Source of the DNA: Siphonodentalium dalli
Taxonomy: Eukaryota; Mollusca; Scaphopoda; Gadilida; Siphonodentaliidae
DNA: 64,000 nt
Assembly: GCA_032622095.1 (NCBI GenBank)
Contig: CP136063.1
Location: forward strand, 67,969,897 to 68,033,896
Reading direction: 5' to 3'
Shown here: in pieces, positions 45,832 to 57,299 of the stretch
Layout of the letters: the number at the start of each line of letters is the position of its first letter
Numbering within the stretch: position 1 is the stretch's first letter
Position numbers and translations under genes: made by a program
The notes under the pieces: model-generated
What the model saw: the letters and a program-made list of their open reading frames with translations, nothing else
What the model was told of the DNA's origin: nothing
Databases searched by the model: none

Positions 45832-47556
45832 ATAAAGTTTATAACTCGAGCGATAAACTCGATTACGATATATATATTCGAAGTTTCAGGTTTTGCGACG
45901 TAACCACATTTATAACATAACGGACGGTTGATAGGGATAAATAGAAATTAGCACAGGCCATGCAGAAAAAGCGATCACGAAATATATGACCTAAAATTCA
46001 AGACATCCGCTGATGATTTATCAAAAATGTATTAAAGATATACTTACTCCGATTTAACACCCCTATACATTAATATTTTTTCGGTTTCGGGGTTAAAAAA
46101 AATATTTTAGTTGAGTCGAGCTAGGAGCCCACCCATCAAAGCTCAAAGTTATCAGATTTCGATTTTTGAAATATGTTATTGTTCCACCTGGAATATTTGG
46201 CGGCCTGGCAAAAATTCTGCGTACTTCTTCCAGAAATGGTTCAACCATGCATGCGCGGACGCCGTTACGAGAGGTCACACGATCGATGTCACACAAATAC
46301 CGTTCATAATAATATTGATACACTTTTTTAAATACAGATTTTCTGTTCTATTTAGGGGAAAGGAACAAGCGTACATGTCTATATGAATCAGTCCTTCGGG
46401 TGGGTTTACATTGCTGTAGATCTGTATACAGATCTCTGTGAAGTCACGTGTCGCAGATTGCTATGATCACAACATGATTACCGATAATGAACCCGCGCTC
46501 ATCAGTATTCAAGTAATTGACAATTCACTGTGAGTCGTGTCAGTTTATAGGCCAGACAAAAAATGAATCAACTATCAGCAGACCAAAGCAGTGTATTATT
46601 ACACCAGTTGATAATGCACTGTAGGAACTGTTACATCGGAAGTCGTTCTATCGCCGTATTGTGATGGTTCTTGCCTGATTTGTTACGGTTTCTGATGATT
46701 GAAAATAATCATTTTTGTGACAAAATCACGCATAATTATAGATATCTTGAATATATTATACTTTCCTGAATGAACAGAGGCTGCAGAAGTGCCGTGTTAT
46801 CGAAACCTGAACTCTAGACCACTATTAACTAGGTATTAGCGAGTTAACGCGTAAATATCAACATGTTATCACTGAAAATCAAGCCACGTGGACGCAATTT
46901 CTTTGTTTTTTCGTGGCGTATACAATATGAAACGCATTCTGAAGACAAACACTGACTATAAAGTATACCCGTGTTATTCTTTTGTAAAATAGCTGAGAAA
47001 GTATCCCGATAGGGGTTGATAATTGGGAGCTGTGACCTCGTAATCAACACGGGTGCGTGTTACGGTTCTATTTCAAACCAATCATGGCTATGACGGTTCT
47101 CTACATGAGATTTATTCGAACGATTTCTGCACTTTGGTCCGAAAATCGTCTTGTGTATCTGTCATTTTAAACCAGATAATGACTGTAGCTTGTGTAATTT
47201 GCATAATAGAACAGGTATAACACAATAAGAAATAACACAATAAATACCTAATACGGGAGATTAAGTGACATTAATAGGCAGAAATAAGCATTGAAAGTCC
47301 CGATGAGTATAGTATCATAATCATGCCCGCCTATATAAATGACCAATGGTAATATAAATCTACTCTCAGGAGAATATGAGATGTTATATTAATTTACTTA
47401 ATCTGGGCATTATTGAAAGATCCAAAACAATATTTCAATGCCAGCGCCATCATATTTCCTCCTCTGAAGTCCGCCTGATGGACATTTACACATGTTTGTC
47501 ACCCAGACATGAATATAACTTATGAAATCACGTTCAACTGAATCATTGATATGTTA
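45832..47556. other. Non-coding, with a TTAA-family fragment
   Basis: At about 46075-46210 is an inverted partial copy of the TTAA family ('gagcccacccatcaaagctc', 'atatttggcggcctggcaaa'). A small palindrome AGATCTGTATACAGATCT lies at about 46418-46435. No exon is supported in the rest. Confidence 0.45.
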
Positions 47557-47990
47557 TGACGTGATTGTGGTGGTGGGGGACTTGCGGGTCTTGGGTGGTG
47601 TGCTTAATTAATTGGTGTCTATCCCCAACTTTGGTCAAAATGTTCAACAGTTACAAATTTCTTATCTTACAGTAGATTGGTTTGAAATTTAACACCAACA
47701 ATATGTTGAAATTGTTCTCTTAGTTTTATTTGACAACAATTTAATAGTGGGGAAATTTTTGTTTTTAAACCAACATTTGCATACCTTCCTACACTTTAAA
47801 CATGTAATCAATCATATTTGACATATACAAATGGACACCTCTTCTTTAGAGTTGATCCAAAACTCATGATGGGTGGACAGGAAGTAGGCAGCAGGTGTGA
47901 TCTAGTTTTCTATGTCACATTTACCCCCCCCCCCAATTGGCAAGAAACTGGTTTTAATGGACACAGAATCTAATTCCATTTAATTAATAT

Positions 47991-48069
<79 letters not shown>

Positions 48070-48101
48070 CCCTCTCATCTATCTCTCTCATCTCTCTCTC
48101 A

Positions 48102-48199
<98 letters not shown>

Positions 48200-48518
48200 C
48201 CCCCCCCCCCCTCCAATCTTGTGGGGTGGGAAATACTTGGGAATCTTGAAGCCAGTCTAGATGATTTTCAGGTTCAGATATCCACATTTTCTCACTGGGC
48301 CCATGTATCCTGAGTTTGCATGGTGGCCAATCAAAGGCTACTGATCAATTCACTTCAGAATGGCATACAATCTAAGGCTATAATGTGTTATGCACTTGTG
48401 AAAAACCAAAGCCCAGGCCTAATTGTGCATGATTTTGGTCTGTTTCAAGGGGATGGTGCGGTTGGAAATTCCAAGGTGGACGCCCCCAACATTGGAGACC
48501 CTACAGCCCACGTCCCTG
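47557..48518. mobile_element. Degenerate hAT-like copy with TC microsatellite
   Basis: The interior phrases 'caccaacaatatgttgaaat' and 'accaacatttgcatacc' and the right end 'ggagaccctacagcccacgt' CCCTG (to 48518) match 24591-25777. The left end is decayed. A (TC)n microsatellite with scattered CTCATC units occupies 47993-48199, followed by a C run. The LSLSLSLS open frames are microsatellite translations. Confidence 0.55.
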
Positions 48519-49050
48519 CTCACTTGACACGTTATCAGCGAGGAATAATAATGTGCTTATAATAGCCAGGTTCAGACACCCATAACTGATTTCTAATAAT
48601 GCATTTGTATGAATGTTTAGCTAATAAAAAAATTCAGGCACGTATGGCATTTTTTCCCTTACGATAATTTTTTGTACCCACCCACCCCCACCGCCAAATT
48701 TTTTTCCGTTTTCGGCAGTTTTTTTCCGACCATTTTTTGACACCCACCCCCCCTTTTAACACTAAAACAGAGATTTTCGGGGGGAAATTCACTGTAAACA
48801 GCTGTATATGAATTTCTGTGCATATTATTTATCATGGATGTTAACATGGACATGTAAAAGGAATGAGTCATTTTGAGGTCATTCGGCCAAAAAAACATGG
48901 CTGCCAGCGGCCATCTTGGATTTCAAAATTTGCAACAAAATACAACACGATAACTGCCTGCAGTCAATTTACAGTTAGAATTACATTATTTCTCATATTC
49001 AAAGTGGTTTTGAAGCCCAACTCATTGCCAAAACACTAAAAAACAAGCAG
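48519..49050. other. Non-coding, 'ggccatcttggatttcaaaa' type repeat
   Basis: Shares phrases with 32400-32620 (tttttttccgaccatttttt, acccaccccccc). Likely a diverged mollusc-type repeat. Confidence 0.4.
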
Positions 49051-49150
49051 GAAATTATTTTTTTAGTTGCGGAAAAAATTGCTTGTTGGTGGCTTTGACC
49101 ACCCACCCACCCCGGCATACGTGCCGGATTTATTTTTTTCACCCCCCCCC

Positions 49151-49305
49151 CCCGGATCATGCAGTATTTTGATGTTTTTGAGACCAGAACAAGGTGTTTC
49201 ACGCCTATTTCGTATTGTGTATCCAAAATATTACATGTATTATCCGTATAAGCAATGTTTACTCGTGCATACATGCATGCCACTTAACCTCTCACCATAA
49301 ACACG
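49151..49305. repeat. ~155-bp repeat, inverted copy at 52735-52905
   Basis: 'gtttttgagaccagaacaag' to 'cataaacacgtttttgtgct' is matched in inverse orientation by 'gagcacaaaaaacgtgttta' to 'cttgttctggtctcaaaaac' at 52748-52892. The copies are about 95 percent identical, including an open stretch on both. It may be a transposon or a duplicated exon, but no protein family was recognised. Confidence 0.6.
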
Positions 49306-49594
49306 TTTTTGTGCTCCAAATCGAACAATTTTTAAGTCATGCATTTTTCACAGCCAGTTATGAGGTGTTATGAACTGCCCGTTAATTTCCATATATGCGG
49401 GACATTAATCTTCATTTTGACTTATATGCTGTATGGTTTTGGTTTTAGTGTGAATATACGACCGAAAAGTTGGTTGAAATTCTGTATATCAGGTGGGCAG
49501 ATATTTCTCATTGTATTCACCCGTGCCATGATATGTAACGTCCTCATAATGGCCTTCGAGGTGATGATTGCTGTTTAAAATAGTCAGACAGAAT
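49306..49594. other. Hydrophobic open frame of doubtful status
   Basis: The plus-strand frame at 49339-49578 contains two hydrophobic stretches (GTLIFILTYMLYGFGF and GQIFLIVFTRAMICNVLIMA) after a TTTTTCACAG that could be an acceptor. No family match is evident and no partner exon was found, so it is not called as a gene. Confidence 0.2.
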
Positions 49595-49800
49595 ACTAAA
49601 ATACAGAGTTTATGTTATAATAGATTTACATCAATCATGAATATATCACCGATATTACTAGATAATATGGTATTGTCAAGTTTGTCCATTTATGTTGTGC
49701 AAATAAAAGTCAAAACGTTACATATATCCCGACTTTGTTTTGCATAACAAGGCGTACAAACTTTACGCGATAATTATAACACTGATAGGGAAACTGGTTA
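49595..49800. mobile_element. Diverged palindromic element related to 20214-20477
   Basis: 'gaatactaaaatacagagtt', 'ggtattgtcaagtttgtcca' and the inverse 'gcataacaaggcgtacaaac' reproduce the layout of the 20214-20477 palindrome, with strong divergence. Confidence 0.45.
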
Positions 49801-49951
49801 TAGCCACTAACCCTGAACTTAGATGGACATACTTGAGACACACAATTACAACGTAAACGACATGTATAGAAATAACAAACAAAACCTACATATTTAGAAC
49901 TTTGTTTAGTGATGAACCACGAAAAGGGATAGATGTTTGACCCCCCAGAGT

Positions 49952-51679
49952 CGTAATTTCGCTAAAATCCGGATTGAGAATCCGAAGCCGATTACGGGGG
50001 CGGGGCTAATTCCCGATTCTAGGTCAGATTTTGAAATCCACGTGGTCCGAAACTCTCTCCCAGCGTCAAACATAGCTCATGTATTTGACACAAGTATCAT
50101 TTGTATCTTGTGTGTTTATTGATGATGGCAAGCATATCTAAACATGACAGCTCTAGACCTCCTGAATCAAATTCCGAAGATGTTGTGAAGAACACACGAA
50201 ACTTGTCAGTTGAACAGGGACGTGACGACAGGGGTTGATTGGGTGTCTCGACCCCACCCCGAACTTTGGTACAATTTGCTAAGCTGTGCAGTCATTCATA
50301 CGTGAGGAAAATCAGGATTATTTTGATTAACTGTTTCAAATAATGATACGTACAAGCCAAGTTACAAACGCAACAAACAAACCCGATTTTAAATAAATGC
50401 ATATACAAACTTATGACTAACTCGGGAGAGGGGGTGTCCAGTGATCTGTATATATGTTCAACTTGTTTTGGTAGTCATGTTGCTTTGCCATTACTAATTA
50501 TATATTTTTTCAGTGTAATAACATATGGGAGTGGGGGTACCCTTAAGTGAGTCAATACTTGTCCCCCAGTTCATTTGTATGCATAAACAAATGTATGTGT
50601 TATATATCATGTGTTATATAAATTTTACATATATTTGAAATAAATATATCTAAACTAAACTTTTGTACATTCCAGCAGTCGGAAATTTCATGCATGACAC
50701 AACATTAGTTGGACATTAATTTGACACCATATATAGGTTGGCATTGTTCTCATTGTTTGATTTTTTTCAACCAGTAAAAGTTGGTAATTTTCCAATCTTA
50801 GTGTTTGTCAGATTGGATATTTCCAAGGGGAGCAAATTGAATTCTGCGAACCTGTGAGATTGATGTTTGGTTCAATTGGGGGGGGGGGGGGGGGTGCAGT
50901 TGGCCGGAAATTTGAGGAACGTGTCTGTTGTCTATACAGAGACTATTGTGCAAAACGACTGCATTTAACGAAACAAAACATGTTAAACGTGAAACTGCTA
51001 TAACTTTAAGACTAGATGATAGTACATACGTGTATCTGATAATCCATCGATACCATATAATCCTACTATTTCTTGAATAAGAAGAAACATTATAATAACG
51101 AACACAGCAGAAGACATATCCATGCAGGTTCATATGAATTCGGTCAATGGTGACGTATCCGCCGAATTCGAAATCGACATGCGTTCGGGCGGTATTTTAA
51201 GGATGGAATTATGAAATGGACATATGAAAGTGACAATCAACAATGATTTGCAATTGCTTCGCCATCAACCGAAGTGCCCCCCCCCCCCCCAGCGTTACTA
51301 TCAATAGCGTTATTATTTGGCTAATTTCAGTAATATTCTCCCAGTTTACATTCAATAAAACAAATTTGTCTCCGCATTTAAAATTCTTTGATGTAGATCG
51401 TTTATATTCTGCAATAATTTGTACACAAGAAACGGATTCTTATGTTTTATTGTGTTTTTAAACTCTGAGGTGGCGAAATCTCGGTTTGTTTACATTACGA
51501 ACATTTGAGTCCGTAATCGGAATCCGAATCCCAATCGGATTACCACGAAATTGAGATTACGGTCTGTTCGTTTACTGATTCTGCCAATTTCTGGTCTGTT
51601 CTTTTTGCCGAACCAAGTCGTACGGGGACCAATCTGTAATCTGAATCCAGAATCTGAATCGGATTTTAGCGAAATAACG
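49952..51679. mobile_element. Possible 1.7-kb element with CGTAATTTCGCTAAAATCCG ends
   Basis: CGTAATTTCGCTAAAATCCG at 49952 is inverted at the right (CGGATTTTAGCGAAATAACG to 51679) with one mismatch, and both sides continue with 'gaatccgaagccgattac'/'gaatccgaatcccaatcgga' type sequence. It encloses a degenerate hAT fragment (50215 to about 50915, beginning CAGGGACGTG) and the candidate exon at 51030-51123. The two ends could also be separate repeats. Confidence 0.4.
51030..51123 (-). CDS. Candidate signal-peptide first exon, unidentified
   Basis: On the minus strand ATG (51123-51121) opens MDMSSAVFVI then IMFLLIQEIVGLYGIDGLSDT, 31 codons plus one base, ending at C|GTATGT. A short polar start, a hydrophobic core (VFVIIMFLLI) and a possible cleavage site after IVG look like a secretory signal, and phase-1 donors are usual for such exons. 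No downstream exon was recognised and the exon lies between possible transposon ends (49952-51679). It could be a chance frame. Confidence 0.3.
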
Positions 51680-53419
51680 CCTCAGTGCTCCTATATAGGA
51701 TACGGGACTTAGGAACAATTCGCGTTATTTCGTATAAAGACTAACAAAACAACGTGCATCATTTAAAATGTAATGACACCGCCCTACCCCAGACCCACCC
51801 ACACAGAAAAGCGAATTTGGGTCATGATAAATAATATTTAACTAAATGTGGTGTGAGAGTTTAGTGTGTAATACTACAGAAAATTTGAAAAAAATAACTT
51901 CTTTTGGGTAGAATTATCCTTGCGTTATCGGAAGATATTTCATGTTCCTCATCTCCCCAATAACGATCCTTACCGTATATAAGCTCCAGCATTGTCCAAT
52001 GAAGCTATTTCTATGTTATAACAATACGCAAGAAGCAGACCAGACACGTGTTATTATATAGCATACATCAGATTCATAAATTAGAATTTCGACGGCGATT
52101 ATAAAATGTATTAAGAGAACATGATACTCATGAACGTAATCAGCATATGGCATATATGGAAACTAATATATTTATATGTGTGGCTTTCTTGGAAATACCA
52201 TTGTGGTAAAACTTTTATGAAATAGTGTGAGGATAGGGTTTGAATACGTTTATAATTTTCGTAATCAAATCGCCTATTCGCGCCAAATAAACTTGAGTTG
52301 GTCAAACAGCAGTATCATGAGTATACAGGACGGGGAACTTACGTCACTTTGTAATCTACATGTATAAGCCGCTCACTTCGTACATTTTATGTTATATATT
52401 TGGTGCATGAGTTGTGGGCTATGTGAGAGAACAAATTAATATGTGTGAATTTTACAAATATCAATTAAACGGTTAAGCAGTGTTTGATGTTCAAATTCGG
52501 TGCATATTTCGTTCCTATTTTTCATCTAATTTCTTTTATAAATTCCGAGTTTTTATCATCCACTGGTTATAAAAGATGTAAGGAGAAATTATATGCCTCA
52601 TCCACTAGTTTATTCCGTCGGACACAGCCCTTATATCCGCTTTAAATCAATTTAAATTCAAATCCGCTTTGGTTAGAGATTCAAAATGTGACGTACGCGC
52701 GTTCCACGCCGTGGTATAGGCCTATGTGGACAATAATATACAAGTTTGGAGCACAAAAAACGTGTTTATGGGGACAGGTTACGTGGCATGTATACACGAG
52801 TAAACATTGCTTATACGGATAATAAATGTAATATTTGGGATACACAATACGAAATAGGCGTGAAACACCTTGTTCTGGTCTCAAAAACATCAAAGAACTG
52901 CATGATCGCCAAAAATCGAAAAACCAGCCCGACCACAACGTTGTTGCCATCAAAACCACAACGGCGTTGTCATTGTTTCGCTGCTGTTGACTCACTTCGA
53001 TTGGGATTTTATTGAATATTTAGGCCACTGGAGAGTTGTGGCCGTTACCAGCATGATTGGGGATAATTGTTTTTACGTGGAGAATACCAGCGGGGTGTCA
53101 AATTGTGTTCCTAGGTGTCGAGCAAATAGGGTTTTTATGTCGAGGAACCATGGTCAGAATGCCCACCCTGGCATTTTGTGTAGGCTATTTCTCAGCCGTA
53201 CAAACAAACAGAGAGCCAGGGAAGCGCTCATTCGTTGGGTATAATATCCTTCTTCGGGGCTGTGGGGGTCTCATTATAATAAATATGCACATTAACTCCC
53301 CATCCAGATTTTGGTGATCAGCCCTCTCCTACCCGCTTGCGAATTTCGTCAAAAACACCGTACAACGGCGTTTCGCCACACCACAACGGCCAAACGCACA
53401 CCACAACGGGGAAACGGTT
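51680..53419. other. Mostly unrecognised non-coding sequence
   Basis: Contains the inverted partner of 49151-49305 at about 52735-52905. Overlapping frames at 52987-53317 are open on the plus strand in two frames, but neither resembles a family nor has clear splice borders. Confidence 0.35.
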
Positions 53420-53690
53420 GGTCAGTGTGAAAGTAGGCCTACATTATACCACATTTGAATCGGATCGGTCGAGGTCAAGAAACATGTCATGCCTATATGA
53501 GCGTATACGAGCGAGGTCAAGGTCAAGGACACGGTCGCACGTGAAATTGGACCCGCCCATATTGTTCCCCGTATCAAAGTACTTGAAAGTAGGCCTGCAC
53601 ACCAAATTTGAGTCGGATCGGTCGAGCAGTTTTTCGAATCTATAACACAAATACATATATACAGACAGAAGTTCCAAAACATATAATAGA
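53420..53690. repeat. 'gagtcggatcggtcgagcag' repeat, probable LINE 3' tail
   Basis: Two internal copies of 'gtaggcct.ca...ccacatttgaatcggatcgg' followed by 'tctataacacaaatacatat', 'acagacagaagttccaaaa' and 'agatcaactacaag'. The same ordering occurs at about 59360-59695. The tail with ACA/AGAC-rich sequence resembles a 3' end of an invertebrate LINE or SINE. Confidence 0.5.
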
Positions 53691-54980
53691 TCAACTACAA
53701 GACAGATAACTCTATATATCCCGTCTACGCTCACGCTTTCCGAAGTCCAGTGCTATGAAATTTCACTATTGTTAACCGGCTATTGACTCATGGAAATGTT
53801 GGGCCTGCAAAACGCGTTATTTTTCAAACTAGCTGGCGACTTTGTGAATTTTGATAGGCGTAACACAGGTTATTGAATAAGCATAGCAAGGCAGTGTAAT
53901 TCATCGAAATTAATGACAAGTGGTGCAAATTTCAACTTAATGCATAGTTTGTTGTGTTTATCTTTGTATAATTTCACAATATTGGCAGTTTGAACCATGT
54001 ACCATGGCAAATATTAACCATAGTTTTACCCGTATATAGAACGATTAAATGGGGAGAGAACCGACTCGATCAGGAGAGAACCAAAACAATTATCAAAATT
54101 CGTTGTTTTTGTCGTTGTTATGACTCGCACAATGAAAGTTTCGTTATTAACACGCTCATTGGTGCCACAGATTGTGATGCATGGGATTGAAAATAAATAA
54201 TCGAATTATCACCTAGATGCTTCAAAATTGCGTTTTAATTGTCAAAAAGTCGTGAAAATGTATAATTTCGATCATCAGGAACCGTCACAAATCAGTCAAG
54301 AACCATCACAAACCGGCGATAGAACGATTTCCGATGTAACAGTTCCTATACACAGTGTGATAATGGTTCGAAGAAAGAATGAAAGGAGCGTGAGAACAAA
54401 TCACATATGAATACACAATAAACAACAGTGCATTCTGGTGCCCATTGTCACGAAGACACGCGTGCATCATTTTCTATGTAATTAGCCTGGATGTGTAGAT
54501 CGCCTATTTATATTTCATTTCGGCCAATTTGGCCGGTTACTTCATGTGACTTTTTCATCTGACGTGTGTGTCGGATAATTGATCTGGAGGATTTATGTAA
54601 ATGTTAGCCCAAACTACATTTCCAAGTAACGATGGTTTTGTTGTTTATTTTGAGGAATAATACCGCGTCAGATGAATTCAGCCCAAATATGTTAACAGTT
54701 GTCGTGTCAAACATTCGGCAGTAGGTTAGCGTTATTTAGTATTTGTGGATGTCCTTTAACATGGGGAAAATAGACTACTGCGCTTGAACGAGCATGTGAA
54801 TTTGTCGTTTTTAATGTACAGCAACTTGATAATCAATAACAGAGGCATTCTCTGTCAAATAAGGTCGCTCTATTTACGGTATTAATTGCGGAACTTTCTA
54901 AAGTAAACTACGCGTAAACGGATACATACGGTAAATTATAGAATGTGCCGGAAACGGCCTAATCGCCCCATGGCCAACTC
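53691..54980. other. Non-coding spacer
   Basis: No exon, repeat or motif was confidently recognised. Confidence 0.35.
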
Positions 54981-55054
54981 GCCCAGTCGACGTGTGTCAA
55001 TTCGGTACCTACTATAACATGTACCCGAGTCCGATTCGGAATAAAAGATGTATA
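54981..55054. repeat. 74-bp target-site duplication, left
   Basis: GCCCAGTCGACGTGTGTCAA to AATAAAAGATGTATA is identical to 56741-56814 over 74 bp and diverges immediately outside. It bounds the LINE fragment between. Confidence 0.85.
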
Positions 55055-55334
55055 GTGTAAACATATTTTTATTCCCAAATCCAAACATAATACACATAAT
55101 ACACAAATGACATAAATATACAACATATAAGAGATAATGTATGGAAATAAGGATCAGACAACAAGCCCGAGGGCTTATATGAAGTCTTCTCCTCTTTTGC
55201 GACATGCCCCTTCCCCAATAAGTGAGGGAGGGGTATCGATCAGACGGGAAATAATAGAAATAATATTTTTTAAAGGAGAAGTAACTAAGTTGGGATGGAC
55301 ACAGCGGAAGATAGTGTTAGGGATAGCAGGAGGC

Positions 55335-55365
<31 letters not shown>

Positions 55366-56740
55366 TGAGAAAGTAGAGGGGACAGAGTTTTCAATAATTT
55401 ATTTGCTGCGTGATGAAAATTATGCTCGTAGTAATATGCATGCGTCAGGCTTCATGGGAGGGGGTCAATCGCAATGGCCAATTCCTATTTCAATGGGGTT
55501 CACTGCGAATATTGCTGTATTCTTCATGTAGAATCAGTTCACGTATATACAGGATAGTGACAAGTAAGTAACTTACAAAATAATCGTTATCGGAAGACAT
55601 TTAGTACTACATATATAATGGGGAACATCGTGCTGCCGCATAGCGCGGCCGGAATCCAAAGCAATTTGTTACCAATGCAGATCATGGAAATCTTTTTGTT
55701 CTCATAATATATGTCTGTACTGCATTAAATATTTGTTTGTTTTCGCGAAGACTAAGCTCTCTTGACCCCCGCATTAGTGTATTCTCAGATAAGGCAACAT
55801 TTGGTAGGGAGTCATATAGTTCTCTTCTGGGCTCTTGATAAAATGTACATTCAAAGAGATAGTGGTAAGTTGTCTCAAATTCCCCACATAGACAGAAGGG
55901 GGAAATTGTTACATGGTTATCTGTCAGGTCACCACTTAGGTGGCTGCAGTTCAATCTTAACCGGGTATGGAGGATATGAGATTTACGACATTTACTATGA
56001 TAAAAATAGGCAGGTGGACGTATATTGTCACTGTTCAGTTCCTTTTTGAAGTCTTCGATTGTACTGCTGCTCTTTGTAGTTTCTGACAGTTTGTTCCATT
56101 CGGTAATTGCAGATGGTAAGAAAGAATCCATATAATAGTCATAATTAATATTCGAGGGTAGTCTTATATGTTCAAATCTGAAGTTATATCTGAAATTATT
56201 TGCCTGAATTGGTCGTACATAATTTCTTAAAATTGATGGAGCAGTTCCTCGTATCATTTTAAAAAATTGGCACAGCTTGTGTTTTCTACGGCGTGAAGAG
56301 AGGAGTTCCCAGCCAGTCTCTGACAAAAGGCACGCGTTACTCGTACTGATGGTTGCACCTGTTACTATTCGGGCCATTTCATACTGAACCTTTTCAATGT
56401 CATCACTAAGATAATCAGGGCAGTTATCCCAAACAGGGGAGGCATATTCCAGTATTGGTCGGATAAATGTATAATGGATTTTTTCAAGCGTTACTCTGCT
56501 TAGCCTGTATCTGTGTTTACGTACTAGATTTACTCGACTCCATGCTTTGTCAAGCATAGATCTGATGTGGATACCCCAAGAGCCCATGTTGTCGAAAGTA
56601 AGTCCCAGATGTTTATGGCTGTCAACCTCAACAATTGTCGCGGTTCCCATGGTCAAATGTGGATGATATACTGGTGTTTCTTTCCTGGAGATTAAGAGAG
56701 ATTCCGTTTTCAGGGGATTGAATTTTACAAGCCATTACAA
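55055..56740 (-). mobile_element. 5'-truncated non-LTR retrotransposon, inserted on the minus strand
   Basis: The insert lies exactly between the 74-bp duplications. Its 3' end (low coordinates) reads GGGAATAAAAATATGTTTACAC, with an AATAAA signal at the end of the 3' UTR. Its 5' end (56740) cuts into the reverse-transcriptase domain. A short AGAGAG tract is at 55337-55366. Target-primed insertion with 5' truncation explains the layout; a 74-bp duplication is long for LINEs. Confidence 0.75.
55682..56734 (-). CDS. LINE ORF2 C-terminal part: end of reverse transcriptase, thumb and zinc knuckle
   Basis: The frame is open from the insertion border (about 56734) to a stop at 55682, about 350 residues. 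It starts with FNPLKTESLLISRK, which corresponds to the conserved block after the catalytic YxDD of LINE reverse transcriptases, so the catalytic aspartates are missing. Next come HKHLGLTFD, the thumb-like YTFIRPILEYASPVWDN, and near the end FCLCGEFETTYHYLFEC, with C255, C257, H265 and C270 (counted from 56656) as a zinc knuckle. The frame is uninterrupted, so the insertion is recent, but without palm motifs it cannot be active. Jockey/CR1-type affinity is likely, the clade unassigned. Confidence 0.85.
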   Translation of the reverse strand, partial: WLVKFNPLKTESLLISRKETPVYHPHLTMGTATIVEVDSHKHLGLTFDNMGSWGIHIRSMLDKAWSRVNLVRKHRYRLSRVTLEKIHYTFIRPILEYASPVWDNCPDYLSDDIEKVQYEMARIVTGATISTSNACLLSETGWELLSSRRRKHKLCQFFKMIRGTAPSILRNYVRPIQANNFRYNFRFEHIRLPSNINYDYYMDSFLPSAITEWNKLSETTKSSSTIEDFKKELNSDNIRPPAYFYHSKCRKSHILHTRLRLNCSHLSGDLTDNHVTISPFCLCGEFETTYHYLFECTFYQEPRRELYDSLPNVALSENTLMRGSRELSLRENKQIFNAVQTYIMRTKRFP

Positions 56741-56814
56741 GCCCAGTCGACGTGTGTCAATTCGGTACCTACTATAACATGTACCCGAGTCCGATTCGGA
56801 ATAAAAGATGTATA
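56741..56814. repeat. 74-bp target-site duplication, right
   Basis: Identical to 54981-55054; the first base outside differs at both ends. Confidence 0.85.
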
Positions 56815-56999
56815 CGGGTGTTATATAGCGTTTGGTCCGTTGTTTCTCAATGAATATTATTGAAATTTGGTGTATATGTCCGGGCTGGGACATGGAATAC
56901 AACAACGTTTGAATTGTTTTTAAATTTACAAATTTGTTGATTTTATTCAATTTTTTTTCGGTCTGAAAACACACTATAAAGTGTATATAATATAATAAA

Positions 57000-57297
57000 G
57001 AACACGAGACATACATAATTTATAAACTGTTAACAAAAGATATCAAATTCAATACATGACAAAGATGACTCAGTGGAGTTTATAAAGTGAACATAAAAAC
57101 ATTGAGGTAAGAATCTTTTTAAGGAATGCAACTTTATTTAATGATAATAAACACATAAATTAAAATAACAAACATGAGACATACACGATTTATAAACTGT
57201 TAACAAAAGATATCAAACTCAATACATGACAAAGATGACTCAGTGAAGTTTATAAAGTGATCATAAAAATATTAAGGTAAGAATCTTTTTAAGCATT
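57000..57297. repeat. ~172-bp tandem duplication
   Basis: Segment 57000-57117 ('acacgagacatacataattt' to 'gtaagaatctttttaag') recurs at 57172-57295 with about seven differences, separated by 'gaatgcaactttatttaatg'. Confidence 0.8.
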
Positions 57298-57299
57298 AC

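Noticed and set aside
46563-46665. Short frame MNQLSADQSSVLLHQLIM...
   Set aside because: 34 codons only, no splice site or family support; likely chance.
47989-48287. LSLSLSLS and RERERERE frames
   Set aside because: Pure TC/GA microsatellite.
49339-49578. 79-aa frame with two hydrophobic segments, possible membrane exon
   Set aside because: Only a possible acceptor on one side, no partner exon, no family recognised, and adjacent to repeats.
52987-53317. Two overlapping 85-86 aa frames
   Set aside because: Different frames of the same stretch, no conserved motif, no convincing splice borders.
55300-55400. Arginine/glutamate-rich frame near 55295-55376
   Set aside because: It reads an AGAGAG microsatellite within the LINE 3' untranslated region.
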